A stretch of DNA of 32,490 nt from an uncultured Paraglaciecola sp. (GTDB lineage Bacteria > Pseudomonadota > Gammaproteobacteria > Enterobacterales > Alteromonadaceae): the NCBI GenBank assembly GCA_947498355.1, contig CANMKA010000039.1, positions 1 to 32,490 of the forward strand, read 5' to 3'. Of the stretch, positions 32,057 through 32,490 are shown in pieces. The notes beneath the pieces were generated by a model. It had not been told where the DNA came from and ran no database searches. It saw only the letters and a list, made by a program, of their open reading frames with translations. A program made the position numbers and the translations under genes. How positions within the stretch are numbered: position 1 is the stretch's first letter; the number at the start of each line of letters is the position of its first letter.

Positions 32057-32085
32057 TTGACGACTAAAAGCTTGATGAGCATAAT
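32057..32085 (+). promoter_or_regulatory. Promoter of the tRNA operon
   Basis: TTGACG (32057-32062), 17-bp spacer, CATAAT (32080-32085), then a GC-rich ACGCGCC discriminator as is typical of stable-RNA promoters under stringent control. It lies about 25-30 bases before the first tRNA. Confidence 0.8.
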
Positions 32086-32117
32086 ACGCGCCACTTCGGT
32101 AACGGAGTGGAACAAAT

Positions 32118-32194
32118 GGCTACGTAGCTCAGCTGGTTAGAGCACATCACTCATAATGATGGGGTCGCAGGTTCGAGTCCCGCCGTAGCCACCA
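32118..32194 (+). tRNA. tRNA-Met (CAT, elongator)
   Basis: 77 nt with encoded CCA. The acceptor stem GGCTACG/CGTAGCC is perfect, the D arm is AGCTCAGCTGGTTAGAGC, the anticodon loop CTCATAA gives CAT, and the T loop is GTTCGAGTC. The seven-pair stem starting with a G-C pair marks an elongator, not an initiator. First gene of a Met-Leu-Gln-Gln operon like E. coli metT-leuW-glnU-glnW. Confidence 0.97.
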
Positions 32195-32206
32195 TTTGTT
32201 CAGCAA

Positions 32207-32291
32207 GCGGGAGTGGTGGAATTGGTAGACACGCTGGATTTAGGTTCCAGTGCTTCACGGCGTGAGAGTTCGAGTCTCTCCTTCCGCACCA
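32207..32291 (+). tRNA. tRNA-Leu (TAG)
   Basis: 85 nt with encoded CCA and a long variable arm (TGCTTCACGGCGT), as in class II tRNAs. The acceptor stem is GCGGGAG/CTTCCGC with one G-T pair. CTGGA-TTTAGGT-TCCAG gives anticodon TAG, reading CUN leucine codons. It lies 12 bp after tRNA-Met. Confidence 0.96.
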
Positions 32292-32295
32292 TTGT

Positions 32296-32370
32296 TGGGG
32301 TATAGCCAAGTGGTAAGGCAGCGGGTTTTGATCCCGCCATTCGTTGGTTCAAGTCCAGCTACCCCAGCCA
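32296..32370 (+). tRNA. tRNA-Gln (TTG), copy 1
   Basis: 75 nt with encoded CCA. It opens with the weak first pair typical of tRNA-Gln (TGGGGTA/TACCCCA) and the anticodon loop TTTTGAT gives TTG. It is only 4 bp downstream of tRNA-Leu, so the transcript must be processed. Confidence 0.97.
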
Positions 32371-32414
32371 TTTTTTATAGATGAATGGCTGTTGACAACG
32401 CAATCTATTACTTT

Positions 32415-32489
32415 TGGGGTATAGCCAAGTGGTAAGGCAGCGGGTTTTGATCCCGCCATTCGTTGGTTCAAGTCCAGCTACCCCAGCCA
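32415..32489 (+). tRNA. tRNA-Gln (TTG), copy 2
   Basis: 75 nt, identical in sequence to the copy at 32296, separated by 44 bp of AT-rich spacer. It ends one base before the window edge, so further tRNA genes of the operon could follow. Confidence 0.97.
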
Positions 32490-32490
32490 T

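Overview
The window comes from a Gram-negative gammaproteobacterium, most likely an Alteromonadaceae member of the Paraglaciecola/Glaciecola/Alteromonas type. The evidence is the housekeeping gene orders (miaB-ybeZ-ybeY-ybeX-lnt, dapB-carA-carB-greA, gcvA-ygdD-rlmM, tRNA Met-Leu-Gln-Gln), the kdsA and lnt envelope genes, the AT-leaning base composition and a probable PL14 polysaccharide lyase. The genus is an inference from protein style, not a database result.

Positions 1-6502 are the integrase-proximal part of a chromosomal integron. A tyrosine recombinase of the IntI type (5537-6502, +) lies divergent to a cassette array that runs leftward on the minus strand. I place attI at about 5307-5360 and find seven attC sites, which define seven complete cassettes plus one cut by the window edge. 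The boundaries have an internal check: the six bases that open each complete cassette are the exact reverse complement of the R'' core of that cassette's own attC, in all seven cases. Cargo, from attI outward: an almost ORF-less cassette, a cupin, a small membrane protein, a two-gene histidine kinase / membrane-anchored receiver pair, two small secreted proteins and a single-pass membrane protein. A good LexA-box match precedes intI, and a perfect 32-bp palindrome sits beside the attI core.

Positions 6503-8315 are a repeat-rich flank: about 700 bp without a recognisable gene, an orphan NADAR-domain gene (7202-7672), then three tandem copies of a 196-235 bp intergenic repeat. Next come a secreted PL14-like lyase (8316-9563, -) and the minus-strand set gcvA, alpha/beta hydrolase, ygdD, rlmM, a small secreted protein (12935-13246, +) and kdsA (-).

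Positions 14455-19973 hold the miaB-ybeZ-ybeY-ybeX-lnt operon for tRNA modification, RNA processing, ribosome and envelope functions. A NIT-domain chemoreceptor converges on it, with a divergent periplasmic binding-protein-like gene beyond. Then follows the minus-strand dapB-carA-carB-greA block (lysine/peptidoglycan precursor, carbamoyl phosphate for arginine and pyrimidines, transcript cleavage factor), a YdbS/YdbT-type pair of bacterial PH-domain membrane proteins, and a tRNA operon (Met, Leu, Gln, Gln) with a clear sigma70 promoter.

The most unusual content is the two-gene signalling cassette at 2262-4017, followed by the attI palindrome and the tandem repeat block.
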